From UBA5239 sp040394635 (lineage in GTDB: Bacteria > Verrucomicrobiota > Lentisphaeria > Victivallales > Victivallaceae): 64,000 bases of DNA. The notes beneath the pieces are model-generated. The model was not told the DNA's origin. It saw only the letters and a list, made by a program, of their open reading frames with translations, and did not search any database. Within the stretch, counting starts at the first letter, position 1; every line of letters starts with the position of its first letter. Shown here piece after piece: positions 18,344 to 26,799 of the stretch. The stretch lies in the NCBI GenBank assembly GCA_040394635.1, contig JBEBRW010000003.1:1-64000 (forward strand), in the 5' to 3' direction. The position numbers and the translations under genes are program-made.

Positions 18344-18877
18344 TTACTCGGTTACCTTCCGGACTTCGAAGTTGTCAATGTAAAAGGTTCCGGTGAAATC
18401 CTGCGCCAGGCACCAGACCCGGAACATGCCGTTCGTGTGGTATTTGCCGAGGTCGAACACGGCTTTCAGCTTCGTATATTCGCCGTTTGGCTTGACTTTG
18501 TCCGGCGTCAGGGTCAGGAGCGTGACATAGTTGACTTTGCCGTCGGCGGAGATTACGGTCAGGTAAAACGGCAGGATTTTCCCGGCCGTGAACGACACCG
18601 CCAGGAAATCCATGCTCAGCTCGAACTTCGCTTTGGTGTCCTTGGTGTAGATGTACTGGGCGATGCCGCCGGTGAAGGCGGTGCCGGAGAACATGACGGT
18701 ATACTGGCCGTCGTCGTTGACATTGTCCCCGGATATGGTATAGCCTTCCTTGAAGGATTCCCAGTCGGCGGCCTTGCCGTCTTTCACTTTTTCGAAGCCG
18801 GAATTTTTCAGCAGATTCGGTGATTCCGCCGCATTCAGGATTCCGGTTATACACAAAAGCAGGACCAGATATTTCAT
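18344..18877 (-). CDS. Small secreted carbohydrate-binding-like protein
   Basis: This 177-residue protein has a signal peptide (MKYLVLLLCITGILNAAES). It is followed by LLKNSGFEKVKDGKAADWE, the typical opening of CBM4/9/22-like jelly-roll domains, and ends with GTFYIDNFEVRKV, the typical closing strand. It is a single-domain protein with no catalytic part, so glycan binding is the likely role but is inferred. I chose the ATG at 18877 (AAGGAG 8 bases upstream) over an in-frame TTG. It is last in the operon GntR regulator-pseudopilin-957-residue protein-this gene, 12 bases after its neighbour. Confidence 0.72.
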   Translation of the reverse strand: MKYLVLLLCITGILNAAESPNLLKNSGFEKVKDGKAADWESFKEGYTISGDNVNDDGQYTVMFSGTAFTGGIAQYIYTKDTKAKFELSMDFLAVSFTAGKILPFYLTVISADGKVNYVTLLTLTPDKVKPNGEYTKLKAVFDLGKYHTNGMFRVWCLAQDFTGTFYIDNFEVRKVTE

Positions 18878-18889
18878 ATTCAAATCTCC

Positions 18890-21763
18890 TTATGGTTGAG
18901 GTGTAATCAGGATCAGTGCCGCGTCGTTGGGGGGCACGGTAAATTTAAAACTGCCGCCGGATTCCTGTTTAGTGCCGCTGTAATATTCCGCAACCGCGGC
19001 CCGGCGGACCCCGGCGGGAAGTTTGCCGGTCAGGGTTTTGGCGCTGCCCTGCAGGTTTACCGCCAGGGCGAGATATTGATTGCCGTGTTTGTAGAGCGTG
19101 ACGGCGCCGTCGGGAAGCCCGGTGAACAACCCCTTGGCACTGACTTGGTTCGATTCGTTCAGGAAAGCCTCGAATTCCGCCGCTCCCCGGGCGAAATCGG
19201 CCAGCGCATGATAACCGCGCCCGTCCAGCTCGCGCCATTCCCAGATCAGCACGCCGGAGAAACCGCCCGCCCGCAGCAGGTGGAAGCACGCCCCCTTGAT
19301 GGATTGGTTGGCAATGGCGCGCTCATACAGATTCGTGTTGAGCAGATAGCCGCAGATCAGCGGCAGTCCGCCGAGGGCCCTCCGGGTTCTCCGGATGCTC
19401 TCGGTATTCATGTCGTACCCGGCATTGCCTCGAATATCCTTGTAGCGGGCCCATTCGATGCCGTAGTGCTCGCGGTCGGCCAGCGATTCAAAGGCGCAGT
19501 AAATGCCGTTGACGATGTCCGGTTTCACCGCCGTCGATACCGCGATCTGGAAATCGATCAGCTTCCGGTTCATTTCCACCTGGAAAATGATCAGGTTATC
19601 CTTGTGCCGGCGGTAGATTGCGGCGGCGTCTGGAACTTCCGGCAAGGTGAAGCGTTCGGCGAAGAGTTTGCGGCAGCGTTCGCACAGGCAAACGGTTTCG
19701 ATGCCCCGCTCCAGGTCGTCGGTAATCATGTCGAAAACCTTTGCCGCGTCTTCGAGGTAATTTTTCACATACGGATGCTGCATATAAGCCAGCGGACAAA
19801 CCGGTTTCAGCCACACCGGCGCGGGGTGGACGGGGTTTTCATACGCGTATTCGGGGTGTCCTTCCAATATTTTACTCGCGAACCGGCGGTAATTGGCGAA
19901 ATGCATGAAACTGGTGCGCATGCCGAGCTCGCGGGCGGTACGCTCCATGGCGAAATCGTTTTCCTTGTTTCCGGTGTCGATGACGTCAAAAAGGGTCGTG
20001 CCGACCGCGGCGAAGATCCGGGCCGCCATATCCATCTCGGCATTCGTCCAGCTGTTGCCCCGGAAAATATCGCACAGGCGCAGGTCGTATTTCGTCATTT
20101 TCCCGGCCTTGAGTTCCGGCAGTACATGCAGTTCATAGGTGCGCGGGTATTCGACAATGCCCCGGCCCCTGGCCCAGACTTTGACCGGATATGTTTTGTT
20201 CAAATCTGAAAACTCGGGGCTGATCATGAAATTGACGACATGGAACCCCCAGTTGTACGCGAGCTTGGGAATAGGGTCCTTGAACTTGAAATTCAGTGTC
20301 CGGGATTGTTCGCCGGGCGTATCGGTGAACTCGTGCGGATAGCGCTGGTAGCCCCGGTTCTTGAAATCGTACAGGGGAATGGAAATTTCCAGCGGCATTT
20401 CCACGTTCACTTCATAATCCGCCAGCGGCTTCTCCGTCATCGACCCGATCCGCAGTACCCAGCTGCTGTAAATGTTGTTCGCCAGATACAGCTTGCCGTC
20501 GGGGCGCTGAGGAGCAAACAGGGTGTGATCGCCGGTTACGGCCAGGCGGAAAAAACGCTTTCCGCTGAACGCCGCGCCGTCATACGGCTTCCAGCCTTTC
20601 GGCTCATAAGTTTCGCTGTGATAACCCGGTGCGGGGGAATCCGAGGTCAACCACGCGGTACTGTCCACGGTCAGCCCGTTCAGCGTCAGCCGCGAGGCGA
20701 ATTTACCGGCGGCCTCCACCACGATGATATTGGTTTTGGCGGGCAGGATAAAATCCGTTTTCAAACTGCCGGTACCGGACTTGATCTGCTCGCCATTGAC
20801 GAACAGTTGGCAGGACTCCGCTTCCAGCTCAAATTCAGCCTTGGCGGCGGCCTGCATCTGAATCGCGCCGGACCGCCACAGCAGGCCGCCGTTTGAATCC
20901 ATGACGGATGATTGCATGACGCCCTCCGCCGAAGCTTTCCCCTGCAGCGACCAGGTACGGCGTCCGCGTTTGACCTCGAACTTCGTTTCTCCGATGACAC
21001 CGCCGAATTGATAATTTCCTGCGCCGAAGCGCATCAGGTAAGTGCTGGACCCCGGAGTGATGTCGGCGCTGACGCATTGCACCGCCGGAATACTGCCGCT
21101 CAAGCAGGCTTTGCCCCAGTTTTCCGGGACATGGAAGTTGCCGGGCGAGGGGCTCCAGGCAGCGTATTCATCCTTAGGGATATTGTTGCGGAACACGCCG
21201 AGCGAGAACGTTTCGCCCTCCTTCAGGCCGGGCAGCAGCTCGAGCGGTATCACGGCCTCGAAACTCCAGCTCTCTTTGTCCTGCACGGCGGCCCGTTTGA
21301 TGCTTCCTGCGGGCAGGGGCTTGCTTTGTCCCCGGGCGGTTCCCCGGGAGAGGAATATATTCCCGGCCATATTGACGGCCAGGTGGATATAGTCGGGAGC
21401 GGCGTCGGGCTTCAGAAAAAATTCAACCGTATCATCGCGGTAAATCTGCATGTCATTATCACCGGCGGCCTTGATTTTGACCGAATCGAGGCGGTTCATC
21501 ACGGGGTTCAGAAAAGATTGCGCCGCCGTGCCTGCAAGGTAAATATTTTTGCCGTCGTGGCAGATCCGGAAATAGCAGTCTTCCGGCTTGGCGGCATAAC
21601 TGTTTTCGTTGTTGATCAGGATCGAGCCGGCGGCCCGGTTCCATGCCGGATCGTCTACCTTGCCGTCGATGACCGGCGGGGTGTCGATGCGGGGAACCGC
21701 CACGAAGGACGGAAAAAGCGGCAGCAGGAGGGACAAACACAAGAGAGAAAGTACAAATTTCAT
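18890..21763 (-). CDS. Large secreted protein with CBM9-like and TIM-barrel-like domains
   Basis: This is a 957-residue exported protein with a signal peptide of about 22 residues. Residues about 24-210 resemble a CBM9-type domain (TPPVIDGKVDDPAWNRA, then YFRICHDGKNIYLAG and DDTVEFFL). A central beta-rich part follows. From about 560 comes a barrel-like region with candidate acidic residues (MITDDLERGIETVCLCERC, with two CxxC-like cysteines; GVLIWEWRELDGRGYH). The last ~60 residues look like a beta-sandwich. It resembles glycoside-hydrolase-like proteins of unassigned family; substrate unknown. AAGGA precedes the ATG. It lies 12 bases after a pseudopilin gene. Confidence 0.75.
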   Translation of the reverse strand: MKFVLSLLCLSLLLPLFPSFVAVPRIDTPPVIDGKVDDPAWNRAAGSILINNENSYAAKPEDCYFRICHDGKNIYLAGTAAQSFLNPVMNRLDSVKIKAAGDNDMQIYRDDTVEFFLKPDAAPDYIHLAVNMAGNIFLSRGTARGQSKPLPAGSIKRAAVQDKESWSFEAVIPLELLPGLKEGETFSLGVFRNNIPKDEYAAWSPSPGNFHVPENWGKACLSGSIPAVQCVSADITPGSSTYLMRFGAGNYQFGGVIGETKFEVKRGRRTWSLQGKASAEGVMQSSVMDSNGGLLWRSGAIQMQAAAKAEFELEAESCQLFVNGEQIKSGTGSLKTDFILPAKTNIIVVEAAGKFASRLTLNGLTVDSTAWLTSDSPAPGYHSETYEPKGWKPYDGAAFSGKRFFRLAVTGDHTLFAPQRPDGKLYLANNIYSSWVLRIGSMTEKPLADYEVNVEMPLEISIPLYDFKNRGYQRYPHEFTDTPGEQSRTLNFKFKDPIPKLAYNWGFHVVNFMISPEFSDLNKTYPVKVWARGRGIVEYPRTYELHVLPELKAGKMTKYDLRLCDIFRGNSWTNAEMDMAARIFAAVGTTLFDVIDTGNKENDFAMERTARELGMRTSFMHFANYRRFASKILEGHPEYAYENPVHPAPVWLKPVCPLAYMQHPYVKNYLEDAAKVFDMITDDLERGIETVCLCERCRKLFAERFTLPEVPDAAAIYRRHKDNLIIFQVEMNRKLIDFQIAVSTAVKPDIVNGIYCAFESLADREHYGIEWARYKDIRGNAGYDMNTESIRRTRRALGGLPLICGYLLNTNLYERAIANQSIKGACFHLLRAGGFSGVLIWEWRELDGRGYHALADFARGAAEFEAFLNESNQVSAKGLFTGLPDGAVTLYKHGNQYLALAVNLQGSAKTLTGKLPAGVRRAAVAEYYSGTKQESGGSFKFTVPPNDAALILITPQP

Positions 21764-21775
21764 GATCGGTATTCC

Positions 21776-22534
21776 TTAGGGCAGCGGCCATTTGTTTCCG
21801 GGTTGAACGGCGTAAACGGGATTCATCCAGCCCGAATAAAGCCCCTGATACGTCCCCACGTGGCCGTCGAGGAAACTGACATTGCAGTTGCCGTGCGGGA
21901 TTTCGCCGTACGTGCCCAGGGCGGCGTCCCGTGCGGTCCAGATCTTGTCGCCGTCGTCGGCGCTGGTGGCGTCGGTGGGGGAGCTGATATAGCAGCGGCT
22001 CTTGCCGATGAGGACGTCATCCATCATGCCGCTGGTCATGGAGGGCTGGGTGATTTTTGCCAGGGTGCCGAAGGTGTTGAAACTGCCCGTGGCGCCCATG
22101 ATGGAAACACCGCCGTTGTAAGCGCTGGAATTGATCCACATCGTATAGCTTGCCGGCTCGTACTCGGAGGAAATCGTCTGGACATACGTTTTGCCCGGGC
22201 ACCGGGTGACGATGCTTTGCAGCGCCTGCGCCTTGGCCTCGGTCGACTGCATGTAAGTGTCGCCGGGGAGCGGCAGGTATTTTTCTTCCATCATGAACCA
22301 CATGTGGCTCCGGAATTTGGGGCTGGGGTAATAAGTGCCCGAGCCGGGTATCAGCGCCTTGTTGTCCTCGGCATACATCAGCGTGGCGGTGACGATCTGC
22401 TTCAAATTGGACGAGCATTTCGAGCTTTTTGCCCGTTCGCGCGCCTTGTTCAGCGCCGGCAGCAGCATGGCGGCGAGGATCGCTATGATAGCTATAACGA
22501 CCAAGAGTTCAATCAGTGTAAATAATTTTCGCAT
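21776..22534 (-). CDS. Pseudopilin-like protein (copy 2)
   Basis: This 252-residue protein has the leader MRKL, then FTLIELLVVIAIIAILAA and LPALNKARERAKSSKC. The residue before the mature Phe is Leu, not Gly. The C-terminal motif is H-GNCNVSFL-DG, with eight rather than nine intervening residues. The ATG at 22534 has AAGGAG nine bases upstream. The upstream in-frame ATGs lie in or before that ribosome-binding site and are rejected. It lies between a GntR-type regulator (29-base gap) and the 957-residue secreted protein (12-base gap), so all three are one transcription unit. Confidence 0.87.
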   Translation of the reverse strand: MRKLFTLIELLVVIAIIAILAAMLLPALNKARERAKSSKCSSNLKQIVTATLMYAEDNKALIPGSGTYYPSPKFRSHMWFMMEEKYLPLPGDTYMQSTEAKAQALQSIVTRCPGKTYVQTISSEYEPASYTMWINSSAYNGGVSIMGATGSFNTFGTLAKITQPSMTSGMMDDVLIGKSRCYISSPTDATSADDGDKIWTARDAALGTYGEIPHGNCNVSFLDGHVGTYQGLYSGWMNPVYAVQPGNKWPLP

Positions 22535-22563
22535 TTCTGAATTCTCCTTAAGCATATAATATT

Positions 22564-23688
22564 TTAAACGATTCTCAATTCCCGGCAACTGCCCCTTTCG
22601 CAGACCCGCGCCGGAAATTCGTAAATTTTTTGTTTCAAATGCTTCCCCTGGCGGAACTGGTTGAAAAGCAGCGTCACGGCCTTGTCCAGGATATCATCCA
22701 GCGGCTGCTCGATCGTCGACATCTCCGGATTGGTCGCCAGGTCGCCGTCGAACCCCAGAAAAGAAATATCTTCCGGTATTTTCAGCCCTGCGTCCATGAT
22801 GCCCTGCCATGCGCCATAGGCGAAGGTGATGCCCGGACAGATGATCGCGCTGGGCGGGTTGGGCAAACGGCAGATCCTGGCTGCCTCGCGGCGCGCCATG
22901 GCGTACCACTCCAGCGTGGCATTGTCCAGAATATAGTATTCCGGCGACTCGTCGAGGCCGAACATTTTGCGGGCCTTCAGGAATTCCCGGTTTCGCTCCA
23001 TGAGCGATTCGTACTCGAGACCGCTGCTGATATAAGCGATGCGGTGATGATTCCTGCTCCGCAGATACTCCACCCCCGCCATGATCGCCCCCGGCGCCTG
23101 CCGCGAAACGAAACACCCGTGGTCCTCCGGAATATTCAAGCCGTTGCCGATGAAAACCTTGTCGATATGGCTGAATTGCGGCTCGCAAAGCATTTTCTGG
23201 TATTCCTGATGATAAAGCGCCACCAGCAGCCCCTCGCATTCGGCCTGATTGATCCGGTTCAGCAGCAATTTGGGGTCCGGAGTCTCGAGCGGCAGCAGGA
23301 CCAACTCGCCCGCGCTGTCCGGATTCTGAAAGAAGCGCTTGCTGAGAATGGAGATCAGGCGCTGGATATAACGGTCGTGGTTGGCATCCAGGCTGTTGAT
23401 CACCAGCCCGATCCGGCGGTGCACCGGTTTCCCGCTGGTGACGAATGTCCCGCAGCGCTGCCGCTGCGCCAGCAACCCCTGCTCGGACAGGATCTTCAGC
23501 CCCTTGCGCAGCGTCAGGTGGCTGACGCCCATTTTCGAAGCTAGCTCGGTTTCCGGCGGCAGCCGGGTGCCGTCCGGCAGTTCGCCATTCAAAATACTGC
23601 GCCGCAATCCCTCGGCCACTCTTTTGTAAAGCGGCTGGGCCCCGGCGTCATCCAAAATCAAACCATGATAGTTCATCGCATATTTCAT
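22564..23688 (-). CDS. GntR-type HTH regulator with LacI-type sugar-sensing domain
   Basis: This is a transcription factor of about 374 residues. The N-terminal winged helix is GntR-like (PLYKRVAEGLRRSILNGEL, then LPPETELASKMGVSHLTLRKGL, then LAQRQRCGTFV). The rest is a periplasmic-binding-protein/LacI fold (RIGLVINSL, ICPGITFAYGAWQGIMDAG, PEDISFLGFDGD), as in AraR-type chimeras that respond to sugars. The longest frame starts at 23724, but that codon lies inside the -10 box of a strong promoter, so the ATG at 23688 (or 23676) is more likely. No clear ribosome-binding site is seen. It heads the cassette controlling the pseudopilin and two secreted proteins. Confidence 0.88.
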   Translation of the reverse strand: MKYAMNYHGLILDDAGAQPLYKRVAEGLRRSILNGELPDGTRLPPETELASKMGVSHLTLRKGLKILSEQGLLAQRQRCGTFVTSGKPVHRRIGLVINSLDANHDRYIQRLISILSKRFFQNPDSAGELVLLPLETPDPKLLLNRINQAECEGLLVALYHQEYQKMLCEPQFSHIDKVFIGNGLNIPEDHGCFVSRQAPGAIMAGVEYLRSRNHHRIAYISSGLEYESLMERNREFLKARKMFGLDESPEYYILDNATLEWYAMARREAARICRLPNPPSAIICPGITFAYGAWQGIMDAGLKIPEDISFLGFDGDLATNPEMSTIEQPLDDILDKAVTLLFNQFRQGKHLKQKIYEFPARVCERGSCRELRIV

Positions 23689-23712
23689 CTGAATTATTAT
23701 TGATATATATAG

Positions 23713-23741
23713 AGTATACATCAATATACATTATTTGTCAA
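23713..23741 (-). promoter_or_regulatory. Sigma-70 promoter of the GntR/LacI cassette with palindromic core
   Basis: On the minus strand a perfect TTGACA (23736-23741) is separated by 17 bases from TATACT (23713-23718). Inverted GTATA/TATAC arms lie between and over the -10 box, which would suit autoregulation by the downstream regulator. The predicted transcription start, about 23706, lies downstream of the longest-frame ATG. Confidence 0.7.
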
Positions 23742-23800
23742 TACCCCCTCCGGAAAAAACTGAAAAATCGGATCATGCCCAAAAATAAACCGAACCTGCA

Positions 23801-23827
23801 TTGACTTGAACACACGACGGGTATAAA
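23801..23827 (+). promoter_or_regulatory. Possible promoter of the GT39-like gene
   Basis: TTGACT at 23801 and TATAAA at 23822 are spaced 15 bases apart, shorter than ideal. A transcript from here would have a very short leader before the first ATG of the next gene. It is divergent from the GntR/LacI promoter. Confidence 0.35.
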
Positions 23828-23840
23828 TTTATGAACGACA

Positions 23841-25214
23841 ATGTCCGGGAATCGATTTATGATCAAAGAATTTTACAGGAAATACCGCCGGGAAATCTGG
23901 TCGGTGGCGGTATTGTTTGCCGTGGTGCTGGCGGCGCAGCTGACGCCGGCCGCGTTCGGCTTTGGCGATGCGCCCGCCCGGTACACGCGGCCGGATACCG
24001 GCGGATACCTCGAGCCCGCCCGCGCCCTGGTCGAAAACGGCGTTTTCAACGTGTCGCCGGATTCGAGCGAGCCCATGACCACCCGCCCCCCGCTCTTTCC
24101 GCTGCTGCTGGCGGGGCTGTTGAGCCTGACCGCCGGGAACTTCGTTCTCATCGCTATCATCCTCTGTTTCCTGAGCGCCTCTACGGTGGTTCCGGTGTAC
24201 CTGACGGCGCGTCAGTTCGCATCGCCGAATATCGCCCTGGCCGCCGCCGCGTTGTCCGGGCTGAATATCACCGCCATCGCGCAGGCGCCGATGCTGCTTA
24301 CGGATATGTTTTTCACGTTGTTCGTGGCGTGGCAGCTGTATTTTTTCACGCTGTTTTATTTCCGCAAAAAACTGCACTGGTGCTATATCGCGATTGCGAT
24401 TGCGGCGCTGTCGGCGCTGATCCGGCCGATCGCGGTGGCGTGGATTTTCCCGGCGGCGTTTCTGATTGCCATCATGCCCGGGCTGAAATGGCGGCCCAGG
24501 CTCACCGGCATCCTGGTTTCGAGCCTGATCTTTTTCGCCGTCATCACGCCGTGGATGTACCGCAATTACTGCGCCGGCGCCGGCTTCACGGTCGATACCA
24601 ACACCGGAGCCATGTATCATCAGAACGGCGCCATGCTGCTGGCCAGGGTCAACGGCACCTCATATGAGGACGAAAAAGTACGTATCCTGACGCAACTCGA
24701 CATCGAATTCGCCGACAAAATCAAGTACCCCAACGTGGCCTCGCAGCAGAAATACCGCATCAAAAAATTCCGCGAACTGATCCTGCGGCATCCGGTCACT
24801 TATTTCTCCATGCATTTCTCGCCGTATGTGCTGCTGCCGGACGCCCCGACCTTCCTCGAACTCCTCAGCGTTACCCGGAGCGACCGCGGCACGCTGGATG
24901 TGCTGAAAACCCGGGGATTTTTCGCCGCCGTGAACCATTATTTCGACGGTAACTGGAGCGTGATTCTGCTGCTGGTTCCGCTGCTGCTGATTTCGCTGGT
25001 TACCTACGCGGGAGCGATCTGCCAGTTGATCCGCTGGCTCATCGAAAAGAACTTTTACCTGTTTTTCTTTTTCCTGGCTTTCGTGGAATATTTTCTGTTC
25101 CTGCCCGGCCCGATCACGGTGCCGCGCTACCAGCTCCCGGCGCTGCCGCTGCTGGCCATCATGGCCGCCATCGCGCTCGGCTGGACCTACCGCATTGTCA
25201 GGGATAAAAAATAA
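23841..25214 (+). CDS. Integral membrane glycosyltransferase, GT39/ArnT-like
   Basis: This 457-residue protein has about ten membrane segments and no signal peptide. The first periplasmic loop carries RPDTGGYLEPARALVENGVF followed by MTTRPPLFPLLLA. This Asp-containing loop and RPP-x-P pattern are typical of polyprenyl-phosphate-dependent GT-C transferases (PMT/ArnT family), which move sugars onto lipid A, proteins or glycans at the outer face of the inner membrane. The substrate is unknown. Starts at 23841 or 23859 are both possible and neither has a good ribosome-binding site. It stands upstream of the envelope cluster, which suits a lipopolysaccharide-modifying role by context only. Confidence 0.75.
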   Translation: MSGNRFMIKEFYRKYRREIWSVAVLFAVVLAAQLTPAAFGFGDAPARYTRPDTGGYLEPARALVENGVFNVSPDSSEPMTTRPPLFPLLLAGLLSLTAGNFVLIAIILCFLSASTVVPVYLTARQFASPNIALAAAALSGLNITAIAQAPMLLTDMFFTLFVAWQLYFFTLFYFRKKLHWCYIAIAIAALSALIRPIAVAWIFPAAFLIAIMPGLKWRPRLTGILVSSLIFFAVITPWMYRNYCAGAGFTVDTNTGAMYHQNGAMLLARVNGTSYEDEKVRILTQLDIEFADKIKYPNVASQQKYRIKKFRELILRHPVTYFSMHFSPYVLLPDAPTFLELLSVTRSDRGTLDVLKTRGFFAAVNHYFDGNWSVILLLVPLLLISLVTYAGAICQLIRWLIEKNFYLFFFFLAFVEYFLFLPGPITVPRYQLPALPLLAIMAAIALGWTYRIVRDKK

Positions 25215-25270
25215 GGTCTGCCGGTCGTGGAGCTCTCCCATGGGAATACCCCTCCGCCAACCGGCAGACC
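25215..25270 (-). terminator. Nested hairpin with minus-strand T-tract
   Basis: Perfect 11-base arms GGTCTGCCGGT and ACCGGCAGACC enclose a shorter GGAG/CTCC stem and an inner TCCCATGGGA palindrome. On the minus strand the hairpin is followed by TTATTTTTT, as in an intrinsic terminator. On the plus strand only A-runs follow. It begins at the base after the stop codon of the GT39-like gene, although no protein gene is read toward it from the right. Confidence 0.6.
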
Positions 25271-25427
25271 AAAAAATCCAGACAATGCGCCCCTGGCATT
25301 TTTCACCGGAAAAGAGAAAAATCCCAATTTTTGAGGGCAAAAAGACCCCGATTTTGCGACAACACACGGAAATGCTTCAAATCAATAAATGATTGCAGCT
25401 CCCAATATATTCAGTTTTTCCACTCCA
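25215..25427 (-). ncRNA. Candidate minus-strand small RNA
   Basis: On the minus strand TTGCAA (25456-25461), 16 bases and TATATT (25434-25439) form a plausible promoter. A transcript from about 25427 would end at the terminator hairpin at 25215-25270, giving about 210 nt. No protein is encoded. No known RNA family was recognised. The rest of the gap (25428-25559) shows nothing else besides AT-rich sequence. Confidence 0.25.
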
Positions 25428-25559
25428 AGGCATAATATACTGCCATTTGGTTTTTTTGCAATACTTCTTTGTGCCAGATTCCGGATTTTTCCATGATTGC
25501 AGATTTTCGTGGTGGCCCTGGCACAATATTATTTTCGGATAATTAAGGTGGGGTTTTGC

Positions 25560-25588
25560 TTGAAAATAAGTATACGGTATGTTATATT
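25560..25588 (+). promoter_or_regulatory. Promoter of the NahK-like kinase gene
   Basis: TTGAAA at 25560-25565, a 17-base spacer and TATATT at 25583-25588 lie 36 bases before the start codon. GAGG is 7 bases before the ATG. This is the obvious start of the transcription unit running into the envelope genes. Confidence 0.55.
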
Positions 25589-25624
25589 ATGTGCTTTATA
25601 TTCAAGAAATTCAGAGGTAAATAA

Positions 25625-26737
25625 ATGGACCGGGTTGCAAGGAGTCAGAAAGAGATCAAGGAAATCTGTTCGAAATTTTTTATTTACGGCGATTTCATGG
25701 TGGCCGTACCGTTCGGCAACGGCAATATCAACGACACTTATCAGGTGACTTACGACCAGGGCGGGGCCCGCCTCCACTACATTCTGCAGCGCATTAACGG
25801 CAAAGTATTCAAAAATCCGATCCATGTCATGAACAACGTCGACCGCGTGACCCAGCACCTGCTGCACAAAATCCGCTGCCGCCGCTGCGAAACCAAATAC
25901 CGCACCGTCCGACTGCTGCGCTCGTTCACCGACAAACCGTATGTACAGGACGACGACGGCAACTTCTGGCGCGCCTATATTTTCGTGGAAAACGCCCGTT
26001 CCTACGAAGTGCTGGAGAGCGAGACGCAGGCGTACAACGTGGCCCGCGCATTCGGACTTTTTCAGAACGACCTGGTGGACCTGCCGGGGGACCGGCTGCA
26101 TGAGACCATTCCCGACTTCCACCACACGCCGAAGCGCCTGGAAGCGCTGGAGCAGGCCGTGAAGGCCGACCCGCTCGGCCGGGTGAAAACCGCCCAGCGC
26201 GAAATCGATTTTGCCCTGAACCGCAAGGTTGACGCCGGCAAGCTGCTGGAGCTGAACAAAACCGGCGACATCCCGGAGCGGATCACCCACAACGACACCA
26301 AGGCCAACAACATCCTGATCGACGACCTGACCGGCGAGGGCATTTGCGTGATCGACCTGGATACGGTGATGCCGGGGCTGGCGCTGTACGACTTCGGCGA
26401 CATGATGCGCTCGGGGACCAATCCGGCGGAAGAGGACGAGGTGGACCTGCGCAAAGTGTTCATGGATTTTTCAATGTTCGAATCGATGCTGCGGGGCTTC
26501 TGGAGCAGCAGCAGCGAATTTCTGACGCCGGCGGAAAAAGAAAACCTGCCGTTTTCCGGCAAACTGATCACGCTGGAAATCGGGGTGCGGTTCCTGACCG
26601 ACTACATCGCCGGCGACGTCTATTTCAAGACCAAGCGCCCGACTCACAACATCGAGCGCTGCCGCAACCAGTTCAAACTGGTGGAGTCCATGGAGCAGCA
26701 GATGGACAAAATGAACGCGCTATTGGGTCAACTTTGA
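25625..26737 (+). CDS. nahK: N-acetylhexosamine 1-kinase-like phosphotransferase
   Basis: This is a 370-residue member of the aminoglycoside phosphotransferase/choline kinase fold. The catalytic loop HNDTKANNILID supplies the catalytic Asp and Asn, and CVIDLDTVMPGLALYDFGD supplies the metal-binding Asp. The latter is nearly the sequence used by NahK, which phosphorylates GlcNAc/GalNAc at C1 in mucin-sugar salvage. VPFGNGNINDTYQV is the nucleotide loop. The substrate is inferred from this similarity. No lnpA/lnpB-type partners are adjacent; the next genes are for heptose and Kdo. Confidence 0.78.
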   Translation: MDRVARSQKEIKEICSKFFIYGDFMVAVPFGNGNINDTYQVTYDQGGARLHYILQRINGKVFKNPIHVMNNVDRVTQHLLHKIRCRRCETKYRTVRLLRSFTDKPYVQDDDGNFWRAYIFVENARSYEVLESETQAYNVARAFGLFQNDLVDLPGDRLHETIPDFHHTPKRLEALEQAVKADPLGRVKTAQREIDFALNRKVDAGKLLELNKTGDIPERITHNDTKANNILIDDLTGEGICVIDLDTVMPGLALYDFGDMMRSGTNPAEEDEVDLRKVFMDFSMFESMLRGFWSSSSEFLTPAEKENLPFSGKLITLEIGVRFLTDYIAGDVYFKTKRPTHNIERCRNQFKLVESMEQQMDKMNALLGQL

Positions 26738-26770
26738 TTGTAAATGTGCAATACCGGAAGTAAATTAGGC

Positions 26771-26791
26771 AAGAGTTAAGAGTTAAGAGTT
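26771..26791. repeat. Three tandem AAGAGTT heptamers
   Basis: Three perfect contiguous copies of AAGAGTT lie 8 bases before the GTG start of the next gene, in the position where its ribosome-binding site should be. A change in copy number would alter spacing there. Confidence 0.8.
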
Positions 26792-26799
26792 TAAAGATA

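Noticed and set aside
20912..22525. 537-codon plus-strand frame across the secreted protein and pseudopilin 2
   Set aside because: It spans two real minus-strand genes and their intergenic ribosome-binding site; low-complexity translation.
23831..24667. 278-codon plus-strand frame overlapping the GT39-like gene
   Set aside because: Out-of-frame shadow; its translation is Arg/Ala-rich while the other frame is a clear membrane protein.
25215..25270. Plus-strand terminator of the GT39-like gene
   Set aside because: On the plus strand the stem is followed by A residues; the T-tract is on the minus strand only.
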